A stretch of 64,000 nucleotides of DNA from contig NC_072893.1 in assembly GCF_027943255.1 (NCBI RefSeq), positions 91,085,784 through 91,149,783 on the forward strand. Direction: 5' to 3'. Position 1 is the first letter of the stretch. Every line of letters begins with the position of its first letter. A program made the translations under genes and the position numbers. The notes beneath the pieces are model-generated. The model ran no database searches. It was not told the DNA's origin and saw only the letters and a program-made list of their open reading frames with translations. This DNA comes from Anastrepha obliqua. Lineage: Eukaryota > Arthropoda > Insecta > Diptera > Tephritidae. Shown in pieces: positions 34,605 through 44,185 of this stretch.

Positions 34605-36070
34605 TAGAAGTGAAACTTCTGTGTGTGAATGAGTGTGAATAAGAGAGAGAGAGAGAGACAAAAAGAGCGAGAGAGGAAGAGAAGGAGACAGGGATAATTT
34701 CAAAAGAAATACAACAGTATAAAATTTGTGTAACCAAAATTCAATTTATTAACTATATACTCGTATGCATTATGCTATCATCTGTTGGTGGTTCAATTGG
34801 TAATACTGATATAATTGGTTTGTGATAGCTGAAATATGAAATATATGTACGTGATTCAATATTTTCTAGATAACGTGTGAAAATTGCATCTAGTGTAGTT
34901 CCGGATTTTGTTGTTGATTCTTTATGGTTATTGTTTATCTGCAAACCGAATGTTTCTCGAAGAAATTGAATCAACGGCAAAGAATCTTTGGATTCGAAAT
35001 TTACGTTGAAATCTCCCCCGAGAATCAATGGAATTTTGTCTTCGCCCCTTCCAAGTGTATTTGCACCTGCGTGGCTGTAAACCAGTAGTGAGCGGTGAAT
35101 GAAATATATTATGTCATCAAGATTTTGGTTCGGTGAGATATAGATGGCGGCTATGACAATAGTTTTTCCATTCAGCGTTTGACATTCTGCAATGCAAACA
35201 TCGCCAACTGGTGTGACTGTTGATGAATATGACTGAGACTGCCTTGCAGTCATTTCCATGTTTGGTGTGACGATATTTACGCTATCATCTTGATTGTGGT
35301 AGATTGCCACACCGCCAGCTCTAACATTTAGTCGCTTATATTTGATGACGGAATTGAAATTTGGTATACTAATATCTTCGTTATCGTTTAACCAAGTTTC
35401 GGACAAAAGTACTATACTCGATTTGCGGATGACAGAGTTTGTTAAATCTGCGGAATGTGCTCGTAGGCTCTGACAATTAAGAGTATATACAGATAGCCCT
35501 CTTCTCTGAGTCATGAAATCGATTATTTGTTTATCCACAGTTTCCAGTCTATTTAACGATAGTCTCCGGAATTCATCTTGTAAATGAGACATACTGACTG
35601 ATGCTCGTCGACCATGATAGAATCGAAAATCATTTCCGTTCGTCATAATCCACAAGCCTTCAATACACGTGACTCGTGATAAAGCAACGTAAACTAATGA
35701 TTGCGAATGTTTTTTATCATATTCGTAAACAACTTCAGAATATGTGCTTCCCTGAGACTTGTGAATGGTCGTCGCACAAGCACAAACTAATGGTAAATGT
35801 GATCGTTTAGCATTAATCGTTTTGTTGTTGTTAAGCGGGATTGTTGATGTGCGTCGTCCGATTGGTACCGCTGTTTTACTGATATTATGCGCTGCAACAT
35901 GACCAGCAACTTTTTTTCTGATTTTTTCTCTGTCGCGTAACATTATGATGTATAGCTCTCTTTCTCCTTCTCTCTACGTTGTATCTTTTTTTCTCTCTCG
36001 CGTAACGAAATCTCTAAACGTTATATATCAACGTCAAATATCAGACCGCCGCTAAAGAAGTTTCACTTCA
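34605..36070 (-). mobile_element. Helentron (Helitron2-type) fragment
   Basis: A coding block on the - strand (34753-35943) is bounded by GAAGTGAAACTTC near 34608 and its inverse GAAGTTTCACTTC at about 36057. This resembles the subterminal inverted repeats of Helentrons. Both flanks carry GA/CT-rich low-complexity DNA (34640-34690; 35955-36000). The Rep domain and front of the helicase are missing, so it is an internally deleted copy of a much longer element. Confidence 0.7.
34753..35943 (-). pseudogene. Helentron C-terminal protein part: PIF1 helicase end fused to an AP-type endonuclease
   Basis: Full Helentron proteins join a rolling-circle Rep, a PIF1 helicase and a C-terminal endonuclease. 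This 396-residue frame keeps only the last two. Residues about 55-105 carry the helicase end: CATTIHKSQGSTYSEVV and QSLVYVALSRVTCIEGLWI, motifs V and VI of the PIF1 group. From about residue 150 an exonuclease-endonuclease-phosphatase fold follows: LSVYTLNCQSLRAH, LLSETWLND, GGVAIY, AIYISPNQN, GGDFNVNF, and the late SGTTLDAIFTR and SYHKPI motifs. The order and the Asp-x-Asn in GGDFNVN fit an APE-like endonuclease also used by LINEs. No Rep HUH motif is present, so it cannot act alone. A LINE origin is unlikely, because helicase and endonuclease lie in one frame. Confidence 0.85.
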
Positions 36071-36321
36071 AAAAATGGTTTAACTTAATCCCAGAATTAT
36101 ATTTTGCGAATTATTTTTAAATTCAAAATTGATCGCGAAGTTTCGCCAATGTGACGCTATTATGTTACGTGTTCATTATAACTCTAATGAATTATTTCAT
36201 AGAAGAAGCGGATTCATCATAAATTTAGTTGACAAAAAAACTTTGAACATACTCACGCCTTACCTTACTATGTTTTGTCCGCGTAAGTTTTTAGTTTTCA
36301 CCCCAATTATAATTGACATTA

Positions 36322-36680
36322 TATCTACGGCGGCTGCCGTAGCCGAATGGGTTGGTGTGTAACTACCATTCGGAAGTACACGTTTTCGAAACTCCCAGCA
36401 ATAACAGTCTAACTAACAATTTGCCTAATAGTAGTCGCCGCTAAACAAGCAATGGCAAACTGCCAAGAAAAATCTCATCATAAAAAACCTTCTGCCATTC
36501 GGAGGCTACAGAGGCTGATTAATTACATATTGCTAAATGTTCTCTTGTTGGCAACTTATGTGTTTTTAAAGCAATTTAGTAGGTACTTCCGCAACCTATA
36601 TTTGAAAGGCATCCTACTCAGATCGTCAAAATATCCATCTTTCACGCGCATTGCCCCAAAAAATGCTCTATGATAACCTG
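36322..36680 (+). repeat. tRNA-derived SINE
   Basis: The head GGCTGCCGTAGCCGAATGGG (box A TAGCCGAATGG) is followed by CTACCATTCGGAAGTACACG and a decayed box B (TTTTCGAAACTC). The body TAGTCGCCGCTAAACAAGCA and GGCAAACTGCC come next, then CCTTCTGCCATTCGGAGGC. The tail is lost. Same order as the copy at 6825, opposite orientation. Confidence 0.75.
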
Positions 36681-36984
36681 ATTTAAGCGGTATGTCAGGA
36701 TGTACTCCATATCGTTTTGGTGCTGGTCATACCGAGCAAAATCTTACCCATAAGCACACTCTTTTGAAAACGAAATGTTTTTCCTACAAATTTTGCTTTT
36801 CCTCCACTTTTACTCCGAATTTCCAGAGTTAGCAACCCAGTGTCTTGCTAATGGAGTCGATTTGTCAAGTGGGAACGAGAAAACTGCTTACTATTAGATA
36901 ATTACAGGACTAATTTTTGATGATTGGACTGTGTAAGAGTCAGAATAAGTGCATACTTGCAATTTAAATTTAAACTTCATTATA
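36681..36984. other. Spacer, nothing recognised
   Basis: No coding or repeat signal identified between the SINE and mariner copy B. Confidence 0.4.
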
Positions 36985-38085
36985 TACATTCCGTCCAAAA
37001 AATATCGTGAATCGTTCATTTAAAAAGCGCACATTACACATGTGTCTAAATTGTTCTTGCTGGAATGTTGTCCTCTGTTTTCCTCTATAGTGTCACAGAG
37101 TTTGAGCGTGATCTATCAATTAGCTTGTTTTGGCATTTAATTATATCAGTCAATCGCACGAGCGCTCTGCGATTTTCAGTATGGATAAAAATATCGAACA
37201 AAGAATTTGTCTTAAATTTTGTGTGTTTGAACGGGATTTCGTGTGCCGAATCGTTGAAAATGTTGCAGAAATCCTATGGCGAATGTGCTTTATCAAAAAC
37301 ACGGTTCTACGACTGGTATAAGACTTTGCAGAGGGCCGAGAAGTTGTTCAAGATTTGCCCCGATCTGGTCTCCCATCAACGTCTGCAACGGATGAAAACG
37401 TCGACTCAGTCAAGGAAATGGTGCTGGAAAACCATCTTTTAATTTTGAGGGAGGCATCTCGTGACCTTAGCGTGTCTCACGAATCAATTCGCAACAATTT
37501 ACACCATCAATTCGGCATGAGACGCGTGTCTGCTTGACTCGTTCCAAGAGAGTTGGATTTCTTACAAAAAATCCATCGGAAGAAGATGGCTGAAGACATG
37601 CTTGAGCAAGTGAATTCGGACCCAACATTTATCCAGCGTATCATAACAGGTGATGAGACGTGGGTATACGAGTTTCGCATGCAAACCAGTCAACAGGCGG
37701 CTGAATGGCGCTATTCACATGACCCGAAACCCAAAAAAGCACGTAAAGGCGGTCAAAAGTGAAAGTCATGCTACTCGTTTTCTTTGATTATCGTGGTGTT
37801 GTGCACTCGGAACTCGTTCCAAATGGTTCTGTGGTAAATAAAGAATATTATTTGGAAGTTATGCGATGTTTGAGAGAGAGAGTGTGTGTAGGAAACGGCC
37901 CAATTTGTGGAAAGAAAACTCATAGGTTTAGCAGCATGATAACGCACCGTCTCACAAGGTTCATATTGTGAATATTGTTTGACCAAAAACTCGACAAATA
38001 TCATCGAACAACCACCGTATTCACCGGATTTAGCCCCCTGAGACTTTTTCCAAACTTAAATTGCCACTCCGCGGACGCCGGGAGC
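36985..38085 (+). mobile_element. mariner copy B, 3'-truncated
   Basis: Same family as 27246-28723. The left end AAAAATATCGTGAATCGTTC and a parallel 5' leader are followed by the transposase pieces NIEQRICLKFCVF, SLKMLQKSYGECALSKTR, VSHESIRNNLHHQFGMRR, DFLQKIHRKKMAEDMLEQ, ITGDETWVYEFRMQTSQQ (first catalytic Asp kept here) and VVHSELVPNG. They run to PPYSPDLAP near 38035, where the third-Asp block ends in a stop. It breaks off at about 38085 against a LINE fragment. It lacks the nested MITE of copy A, so it records the empty site. Confidence 0.85.
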
Positions 38086-38129
38086 TAGAAACAGTCGATT
38101 ATTCACTGGTGTAAAGTGTTGAGTCGTCC

Positions 38130-38425
38130 ATAGATTTCGGAGCATACCTTATACTTTGTCTATGGCATTAAAAATACATATATATATAATATAGATATTT
38201 CTTGTATATAGAGAGATATTCTTGTATACTATATATTGAGATTCAGCAGGATTGAGGATTAATACGTTGTTAGAAGTCCACCGGCTTATAAATTTCAAGT
38301 CAGAATTCAAATTGCTGATGCGAATATCAATGCAGTCAAGGTGACAACTAACATTTAATTGAACATCATCGGCATATACTAGTATGTATGTATGTATGAA
38401 CATGGGCCTCACTAAATTTAATCTC
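38130..38425 (-). mobile_element. LINE reverse transcriptase fragment
   Basis: The - strand reads YILVYADDVQLNVSCHLDCI, then NSDLKFISRWTSNNVLILNP and ESQYIV. This holds the YADD catalytic box and the LNP-x(2)-S-x(2)-IV segment that follows it in CR1/jockey-group LINEs. No other part of the element is adjacent. Confidence 0.7.
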
Positions 38426-38437
38426 ACCAAACAAAAT

Positions 38438-38520
38438 CGGCCGCCGTAGCCGAATGAATTGGTGGGTGACTACCAGTCGGAAGTACGTAAGTTCGAACCC
38501 CCATGCAAGAAATTATATCA
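38438..38520 (+). repeat. tRNA-derived SINE head with intact box A and box B
   Basis: CCGCCGTAGCCGAATGAATT starts at 38441. Box A (TAGCCGAATGA) begins at 38447 and box B (GTTCGAACCC) is at 38491-38500, a spacing of 44 bases typical of a tRNA-type polymerase III promoter. It does not fold as a tRNA and lacks a 3' acceptor half, so it is a SINE head and not a tRNA gene. Confidence 0.75.
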
Positions 38521-38644
38521 TCCGACACTTTTAGGGGTACCGTGGTGCAGCTTCCACTGAATCTAATGTGGTAGTATTCATAGCGTAATGGCGTGGTAAA
38601 ATCTTTGGTAATAAACATTTAAGAAACTTTGTATGAATACCATA

Positions 38645-39455
38645 CAGATTGTTGTTGTTGTTGTAGCAGTATCTTCGCCCTGTCAGTGTAGTGTAATTAC
38701 CGGTCGTCTTCGTCTAGCTCATCTAACGGTAGGCCCAGGAAAGTGGCTGTTTCGACGGGTTGGGTCCAGAGGGAGAGGTTTGTTAGATGAGTGGGTTTGT
38801 TGGGGCATGTGAAAAGGTGGTTAGTGTCGTGCGGGGTGCCTTCATATGCTGGACATATGTTTAGTATATCGGGGTCGATTCTGGATAGGTAGAAGTTTAA
38901 CCTGCTACAATATCCAGAACGTAATTGTGCCAAGATTACGCGGGACTCTCGGGGAAGCTAGAGCTCTTCTTCTGCGATGGGTAGTGGTTGGGCTCCGATA
39001 ACGGCATTCGAGGGTCGGGAGCTTAGGAAGGTGGTAAGGGTCTCCCGATGGATGCCGTTAATGGTCTATCTGCATACTGTCTGATCCTGGAGTGGTCTGT
39101 CTGTTTTGTCCAGGATCTCGTCCACGTAATTGAGGAAGTGTCTCCTGATGTGCCTGGGGGGTGGCTCGGGCTCGAGCAGGTGTCTGCATGGGTGAGGCCT
39201 GCGGTGACACCCTAGCAGAAACTGCTTTCCGAGCATTTTGTTGTGCTCCTTAACAGGGAGCATATTGACCTCATCGTGTAGGTGTTGAATTAGGGACATC
39301 AGGAGACATCCTGTCGCGGTCCTAATGGCAGTATTCTGGCAGGTCTGTAGCTTCGTCCACTGTGTATCACTGGTTCCAGGCGACCAGACAGGCGCGGCAT
39401 AGTTGAAAACCGGTCGGCCTATTGCTTTGAAAGTCGACAGCAACATTTCTTTAAT
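38645..39455 (-). mobile_element. Jockey-like LINE, 3' end (copy 3, best preserved)
   Basis: The - strand frames are long here. 39446-39066 reads FKAIGRPVFNYAAPVWSPGT, TKLQTCQNTAIRTATGCLL and HLLEPEPPPRHIRRHFLNY. 38933-38697 reads AQLRSGYCSRLNFYLSRIDP, CPAYEGTPHDTNHLFTCPNK and LWTQPVETATFLGLPLDELD. The latter includes the C-x(2)-C...H-x(4)-C C-terminal motif of jockey-clade second ORFs. The 3' tail reads CTGCTACAACAACAACAACA on the - strand (38650-38670). One frame break and a stop separate the halves; 5' truncated. Confidence 0.85.
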
Positions 39456-39719
39456 ACCGCATTCCCATGGCAGCCGGTTCTACGTTACCGGAATGACTCG
39501 GGTTTTCGACCACATCACATTTGACACTAAGTATGGACTGAAGTTCTTCACCATCGTCGACACATTCGGAACAAAAACTGGTTATCAAATACAAAAATTT
39601 CGCATTTAACACATTTACATTAGCATTACATGACTCGGAGATAGAGAGATTTTTTTTTTCTCCACGTCTTCTTCAAACCAACCGCATTACTAAACTAATG
39701 CTAGTTAAGTTTACTTAAT
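39456..39719. other. Short retroposon trace and spacer
   Basis: CATGGCAGCCGGTTCTACGT and TACCGGAATGACTCGGGTTT at 39466-39510 match the start of the short retroposon at 43508. The rest is AT-rich with no signal. Confidence 0.5.
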
Positions 39720-40017
39720 ATAATAGTTTTGTGGATAACTCGTCTGCAAACCTTAGAGGTTTTATAGTTTTCCGAAATTCTGAATCTCATCCATTTGCGA
39801 TTTGCTTCGTTGATTTTGTTAAGTATTTAATATGGTTCTTGAGACATGGGTGTTTTTTATCATTGACTGATTTGTATGCAACTGGCGCGCACCGATCAAA
39901 GAGCGAACTAACGTTTTCTTCAATGAAGTTAATCTGTTCATTACTAGATGTTAAGTTTCGGATACATCTCCGGTCAATTTTCTCCACAACTCTTTCAATT
40001 TGCTTATAATATATATA
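39720..40017 (-). mobile_element. LINE fragment, downstream part of a copy split by a MITE
   Basis: The - strand reads ERVVEKIDRRCIRNLTSSNE, QINFIEENVSSLFDRCAPVA and YKSVNDKKHPCLKNHIKYL. This resembles the segment between endonuclease and reverse transcriptase in CR1/jockey-type second ORFs. It continues the frame content of 40559-40803 once the inserted element 40018-40558 is excluded. Confidence 0.55.
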
Positions 40018-40558
40018 GGGTTATTCAATAGGTGCGCTTCAACTTTTTTCCGATAGGGAGGGCGAACGACGCAATATTTTTTATTTTTTGCTTGTCATTT
40101 GTAAACTTCATTAGTATAAATTTCATCATGGATCGCTACACACTTGAGCAACGATTGCAAATCGTGCAAATTTTTTATGAAAATAATCGTTCTGTTGCTG
40201 CTACTTTAAGAGCATTACGGCCATTTTACGGTCCATTTAACAAGCCGTCCCGTTTTGGGGTTATGTGAAGTCATTGGTCTACAGTAACAAGCCGGCGACG
40301 ATTTGTGAGCTCAGAGCCAATATTGAACGCGAAATTGCTGAAATTTCGGCCGATTTATGCAAAAGAGTGGTCGAAAATTGGGTTCAACGATTGGACTTCG
40401 TTAAACGTGCCGCGGTGGTCATGCAAAAGAAATCGAATTTCATACTTAAATGTATATGTTCAAACTCGATAATAAAAAAAAAATTAGTTAAAAAAGTCAA
40501 ACCGTTTGTGTTTTATTCAAAAAAGATCAAAAGTTGAAGCGCTCTTACTGAAAAACCC
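40018..40558 (+). mobile_element. DD41D MITE with catalytic core deleted, inserted in a LINE
   Basis: The ends are GGGTTATTCAATAGGTGCGC and, inverted, GGGTTTTTCAGTAAGAGCGC, both continuing TTCAACTTTT and flanked by TA. A frame from 40128 reads MDRYTLEQRLQIVQIFYENN and RSVAATLRALRPFYGPFNKP. It then jumps at about 40250 to the C-terminal FWGYVKSLVYSNKPATICEL and EREIAEISADL in a shifted frame. Helix-turn-helix, all three Asp and about 220 residues between are lost. The insertion splits the surrounding LINE. Confidence 0.9.
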
Positions 40559-40803
40559 TATATGTACAAAGCCATGATAGGAATAGCAATCAGTGTCATA
40601 GGTCAAGAGAAGACAAGCTGGTCAAATAGGAGCATTTTTGCAGTATCATTAACAAAAAATATATCCAGGGAAGAGCAGAAGTCAGCAGTTTCTGAATTAC
40701 ACTTCACAGAACAAGATAGACTGTTTTTAACAAACACTGCAACACCACCAATACACTCGACTCTATCTAAACGGAAAATAGTATAGCCATTAAACTCCTG
40801 CAT
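40559..40803 (-). mobile_element. LINE fragment, endonuclease part of the split copy
   Basis: The - strand frame reads MQEFNGYTIFRLDRVECIGG and VAVFVKNSLSCSVK. This is the GG-hydrophobic-A-hydrophobic-F/Y motif of the APE-like endonuclease of CR1/jockey LINEs. The frame then runs DIFFVNDTAKMLLFDQLV up to the insertion. Confidence 0.65.
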
Positions 40804-41218
40804 AAGCGAATTCGTATTTTTTTAACACATTGTGATTCGTTGTCATTGCCGAAGTGAGGTTTGAGTTAGTTTAGCCAGCGATCTGTATTCACTCAGCAAC
40901 AAGTGTTAGCAAGAGTTGCTATGCAATGTAGCGCGCTCTTCTCTTTTAAATGTGAGCATTTAGTCTTATACTGAATTTCATTGCCTTTCGAGTTACGACA
41001 GAGGTAGCATCTGCAACAGAAGAGAATATCATAAACTTCGCGAATTATTCGATTGCACAGTTGCTATTGTTATGCCTTTGGCGTTTGCTTTTCAAACAAA
41101 AAGTATAACGACGCTACAATGGAAGAAGATGTAAGTATATACATATATTTTATTGATGAAAAAACAAATTTTGGTAAAATATTAGTATTAAGTATTTAAA
41201 ATTATGTGTTATAGTTAC
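40804..41218. other. Upstream region of the hAT transposase
   Basis: Probably the 5' part of the hAT element, but I could not find its TIR. An ATG followed by GAAGAAGAT and a consensus splice donor GTAAGT lies at 41119-41135. A spliced first exon is possible, although its phase does not join the downstream frame through any obvious acceptor. Confidence 0.4.
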
Positions 41219-41219
41219 C

Positions 41220-42930
41220 GTCTTCACATTATCAAGCAATGTGGAAAACAGTGAAGAAGTAAATTTTTCGGAAATAAAATTGAAAATTTTAAATAAAGAG
41301 TACGAAATATGCAATAAAAAAGGGCGTAGCACTGTTTGGCAGATTTTTGGCAAGGTGAAGACTAGCACTGGTGACGAACTAAATAATATAGTTGCGTGCA
41401 GAACCTGTTGGAACGTATATAAGTTCAATCAAAATAGCACTTCTAATTTAGTAAGACATAAGTGCTATAAAAATTTTAAAGACAGTGTTTCTGTATCGAA
41501 GATAGAAGTTAGTGCTGATTTGAAGCATGTCGGAATAAATATTTTAACAGAATGGGTAATTGCAAATTGCCGTCCCTTTCAAATAGTAAAGGATTCGGGT
41601 TTACTGAAATTCTCAGAGTTTCTTGTATCAATCGGCGCAAAATACGGACTCCACGTCAATGTTGAAGCCTTACTACCTCACCCAACAACAATATCAAGAA
41701 ATGTATCTACTTTATATGACAAAACTCTGGCAAAAGTTAAAAATGACTTACAGTTTGTAACTGGAAATAAGATAGGTTTTGGCTTAACATCCGATATTAG
41801 GGGAAAATATCCAACGAAAGGTGTTGAACATTTTGAAATTTCATGACCTACTTATTGATAAATCCGTTTTTGTGACTGATAGAGGTAGCAATATGAAGAA
41901 GGCTTTTGAGCCTTTTAAAAGAATTTCATGCATAAACCATTTAATGAATAACGTGTTGGAACAAGCAATAACAAGTATTCCTGAGCTCAATGAGCTATGT
42001 GATGCAGCTACCAAGCTTGTTAAATTTTTTAAGAAATCTGGAGAGAATTCCGGTTTACAAACGACCTTAAAAAGCTTTTCACCCTCCAGGTGGAACTCAA
42101 TATTTTATTTGCTGAGCTCAGTAAAAAAAAACTGGGCAGAAATTACTGATATTTTACAAGCCAAACAACAACTGTCTAAGTTGAATAGTATTAGCTTAAG
42201 CTATATAGAGGAAATATTAAAAGTATTAGAGATTTTCGAAGAAGCATCAAAGGAACTAGAAGGTGAAAAGTATCCAACGCTGCATTTGGTACTACCCCAC
42301 ATAAACAGACTAAAAAGTACTTGTTCAGTTCGTGAAAGTGACTTAGCTTTCATAAATCACTTTAAAGAAAAGTTAAATAATTTGTTGGACACCATTGTTT
42401 TTGAAAATCTTACAGTATATCACAAACTTGCCGTATTTCTGTTCCCGCCAACAAACAAGTTAATATTTTTCAACGAAAATGATAAGACTCTCATAAGAGA
42501 TGAATGCAAGACTCTAATGTGTAGCTACTTTAACGATACGACCATCCAAGACCATCAAACTACACCTGAAAACCCGCCCACCACTCGGAAAACGCAGCTT
42601 TTCACAGCATTTTTACAACCAGCTGAAAGTTCTAATGAAGAAGATAATATAAATAATGAGATTATCAGATACGAATCAACTAGCGTCATATATTATGACG
42701 AATTCGACGTCCTTCAATGGTGGCGCTTACACCAAGTACAATTCCCTTTGCTTTTCAAAGTAGCCAATAGTCTGCTGGCGATTCCAGCCAGTAGTGCCGC
42801 TTCGGAAAGGCTTTTCTCAAAAGCAAGGAACTTAATATCAGAGAAGCGAAGTGCAATCGGTTCCAATTCATTTTCTGTGCATCAAATAATGTTTTTACAT
42901 TATAATATGGATATGAATATATTAAATTAG
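41220..42930 (+). pseudogene. hobo/Hermes-like hAT transposase with internal deletion and frame change
   Basis: Part one (to 41846) has a BED-type zinc finger (VACRTCWNVYKF...NLVRHKC) and the Hermes-type segments EWVIANCRPFQIVKDSG and VEALLPHPTTISRNV. It ends at GFGLTSDI, which aligns with the first catalytic Asp region. About 50-60 residues normally following (the W-TDNY stretch) are missing near 41806-41825 and the frame shifts. Part two (41821-42930) resumes LKFHDLLIDKSVFVTDRGSN with the second Asp (D in TDRG), then SRWNSIFYLL, the insertion domain and the end VANSLLAIPASSAASERLFS with the third acidic residue (ASER) and the dimer motif. Part one lacks an in-frame ATG; translation may begin in an upstream exon. 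Non-functional, relatively young. Confidence 0.88.
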
Positions 42931-43499
42931 TGTACGCTAATATTTTCTGTTATTTATTAAACTTATTCATGAATTAAATTTACTTTTGTTATATGAAATA
43001 AAAAACTTTTAGATACATATGTATGTACACAAAATTCCACCTCTTTCTAATACATACCTAATTACATTTATGTTCGTATACATATATTCTAAGTACTCAA
43101 CAGTAAAATCAATTACATGTTTACATATTTTTAAACTAATTTACAAACGGTAATTTGTTGAAGTCGACCATATTGCCAATCGATTCATTTGCCACTCAAA
43201 TCAATTGCTTTTCGAATTATGAACACAATGGACAATAATAATAAATGAAACATCTATCGTTATTGCAGTGTAGTGAGATCACTCTCTCTCTCTTCGTAAA
43301 CATGCTCTTTAGTTCAGATGTTGAGTTAGCGTTATGTAGATCAAGTAGCAGAGTTTTATGCGAGTGACTTAGAACGCCAAATGAGTGAACCGTTGCAGGT
43401 GTTTAATAGCCATTAACACAAAACGAATCGTCATTATGCCACGTAGAAAATCATGCTTCAGATACACAGACATCCATATCAGTAGACAAAAAAATAAAA
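42931..43499. other. Spacer, likely hAT 3' region
   Basis: AT-rich, with CATATGTATGTACA-type repeats (43015) and CTCTCTCTCTCTC (43282). No terminal inverted repeat paired with the left side. Confidence 0.4.
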
Positions 43500-43635
43500 A
43501 CGTTTCCACGCCAGTTGGTTCTACGTTACCGAAACGACCCGGATTTATATCCGGCCAAGGATTGCCAGTCCAGCAGCATTCCCCGTATGTAAGTATGGGG
43601 AAAGTTTATGCTGCTACAACAACAACAACAAAATA
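43500..43635 (+). repeat. Short non-autonomous retroposon sharing the jockey-like LINE tail
   Basis: It starts CAGTTGGTTCTACGTTACCG, continues AAACGACCCGGATTTATATC and the GGCCAAGGATTGCCAGTCCA block, and ends TGCTGCTACAACAACAACAA (43608-43631). There is no coding frame. The 3' end is the same GCTACAACAACAAC tail found on the three jockey-like copies. A partial second copy of its head is at 39466. Confidence 0.7.
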
Positions 43636-44185
43636 AAATACATCTGAATTAATTTTAGATTGTAGATTCTGAGCATTAAAATGACATATTTTCAAAAAAA
43701 AATTTTAGCTTACTTAGGACGCGAAGTATTTAACTTTGCACATCATTGACAAAACAAGCAAAGAAGAGCACATTACCAAACGTGACAACAACTATGGTAA
43801 AACAACGAAAGTTTAAGCAGCGGAAAACGCTTTTTTCTAGTTTTTAAGTTCTTTAAAAAAAATTTGTTTTTGGTTCCTCAAACAATTGGACTCTTTATTT
43901 TTTTTACTTATAATTTTGTAAGAAATGAATTGCCCCCATACTTTAAAATAGCTAGTCTTTGGAAAAACTTTAATGTGTGCAAACATTATATGTACTTACA
44001 TAAATTTTAACGATTGAATATATTTTTCACAAATACATATGTATATACATTTCTTCGGCTCGAAACACATATAAATATATATGTATACATAGACATATAC
44101 ATATATATCTATATAATAGGTGTGAATTCATTAAAATCTTGACTACTCTTATTATCATTTCTAGTTAATATATGTATCTACGTAT
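43636..44185. other. Downstream flank of the NSRP1-like gene
   Basis: AT-rich with long TATG/CATA runs (44035-44120). Presumably includes the 3' untranslated region. No other feature seen. Confidence 0.45.

Noticed and set aside
34753..35943. Endonuclease part as a LINE first domain
   Set aside because: It lies in the same frame directly after PIF1 helicase motifs, an order known from Helentrons and not from LINEs.
38438..38520. Possible tRNA gene (good box A and box B)
   Set aside because: No cloverleaf acceptor half or 3' stem. The same head recurs on degraded copies with a shared long tail, so it is a SINE.
40870..43350. TGAGTTAG at 40871 and 43322 as the hAT target-site duplication
   Set aside because: The sequences just inside the two copies do not match as inverted repeats, so the boundary is not supported.
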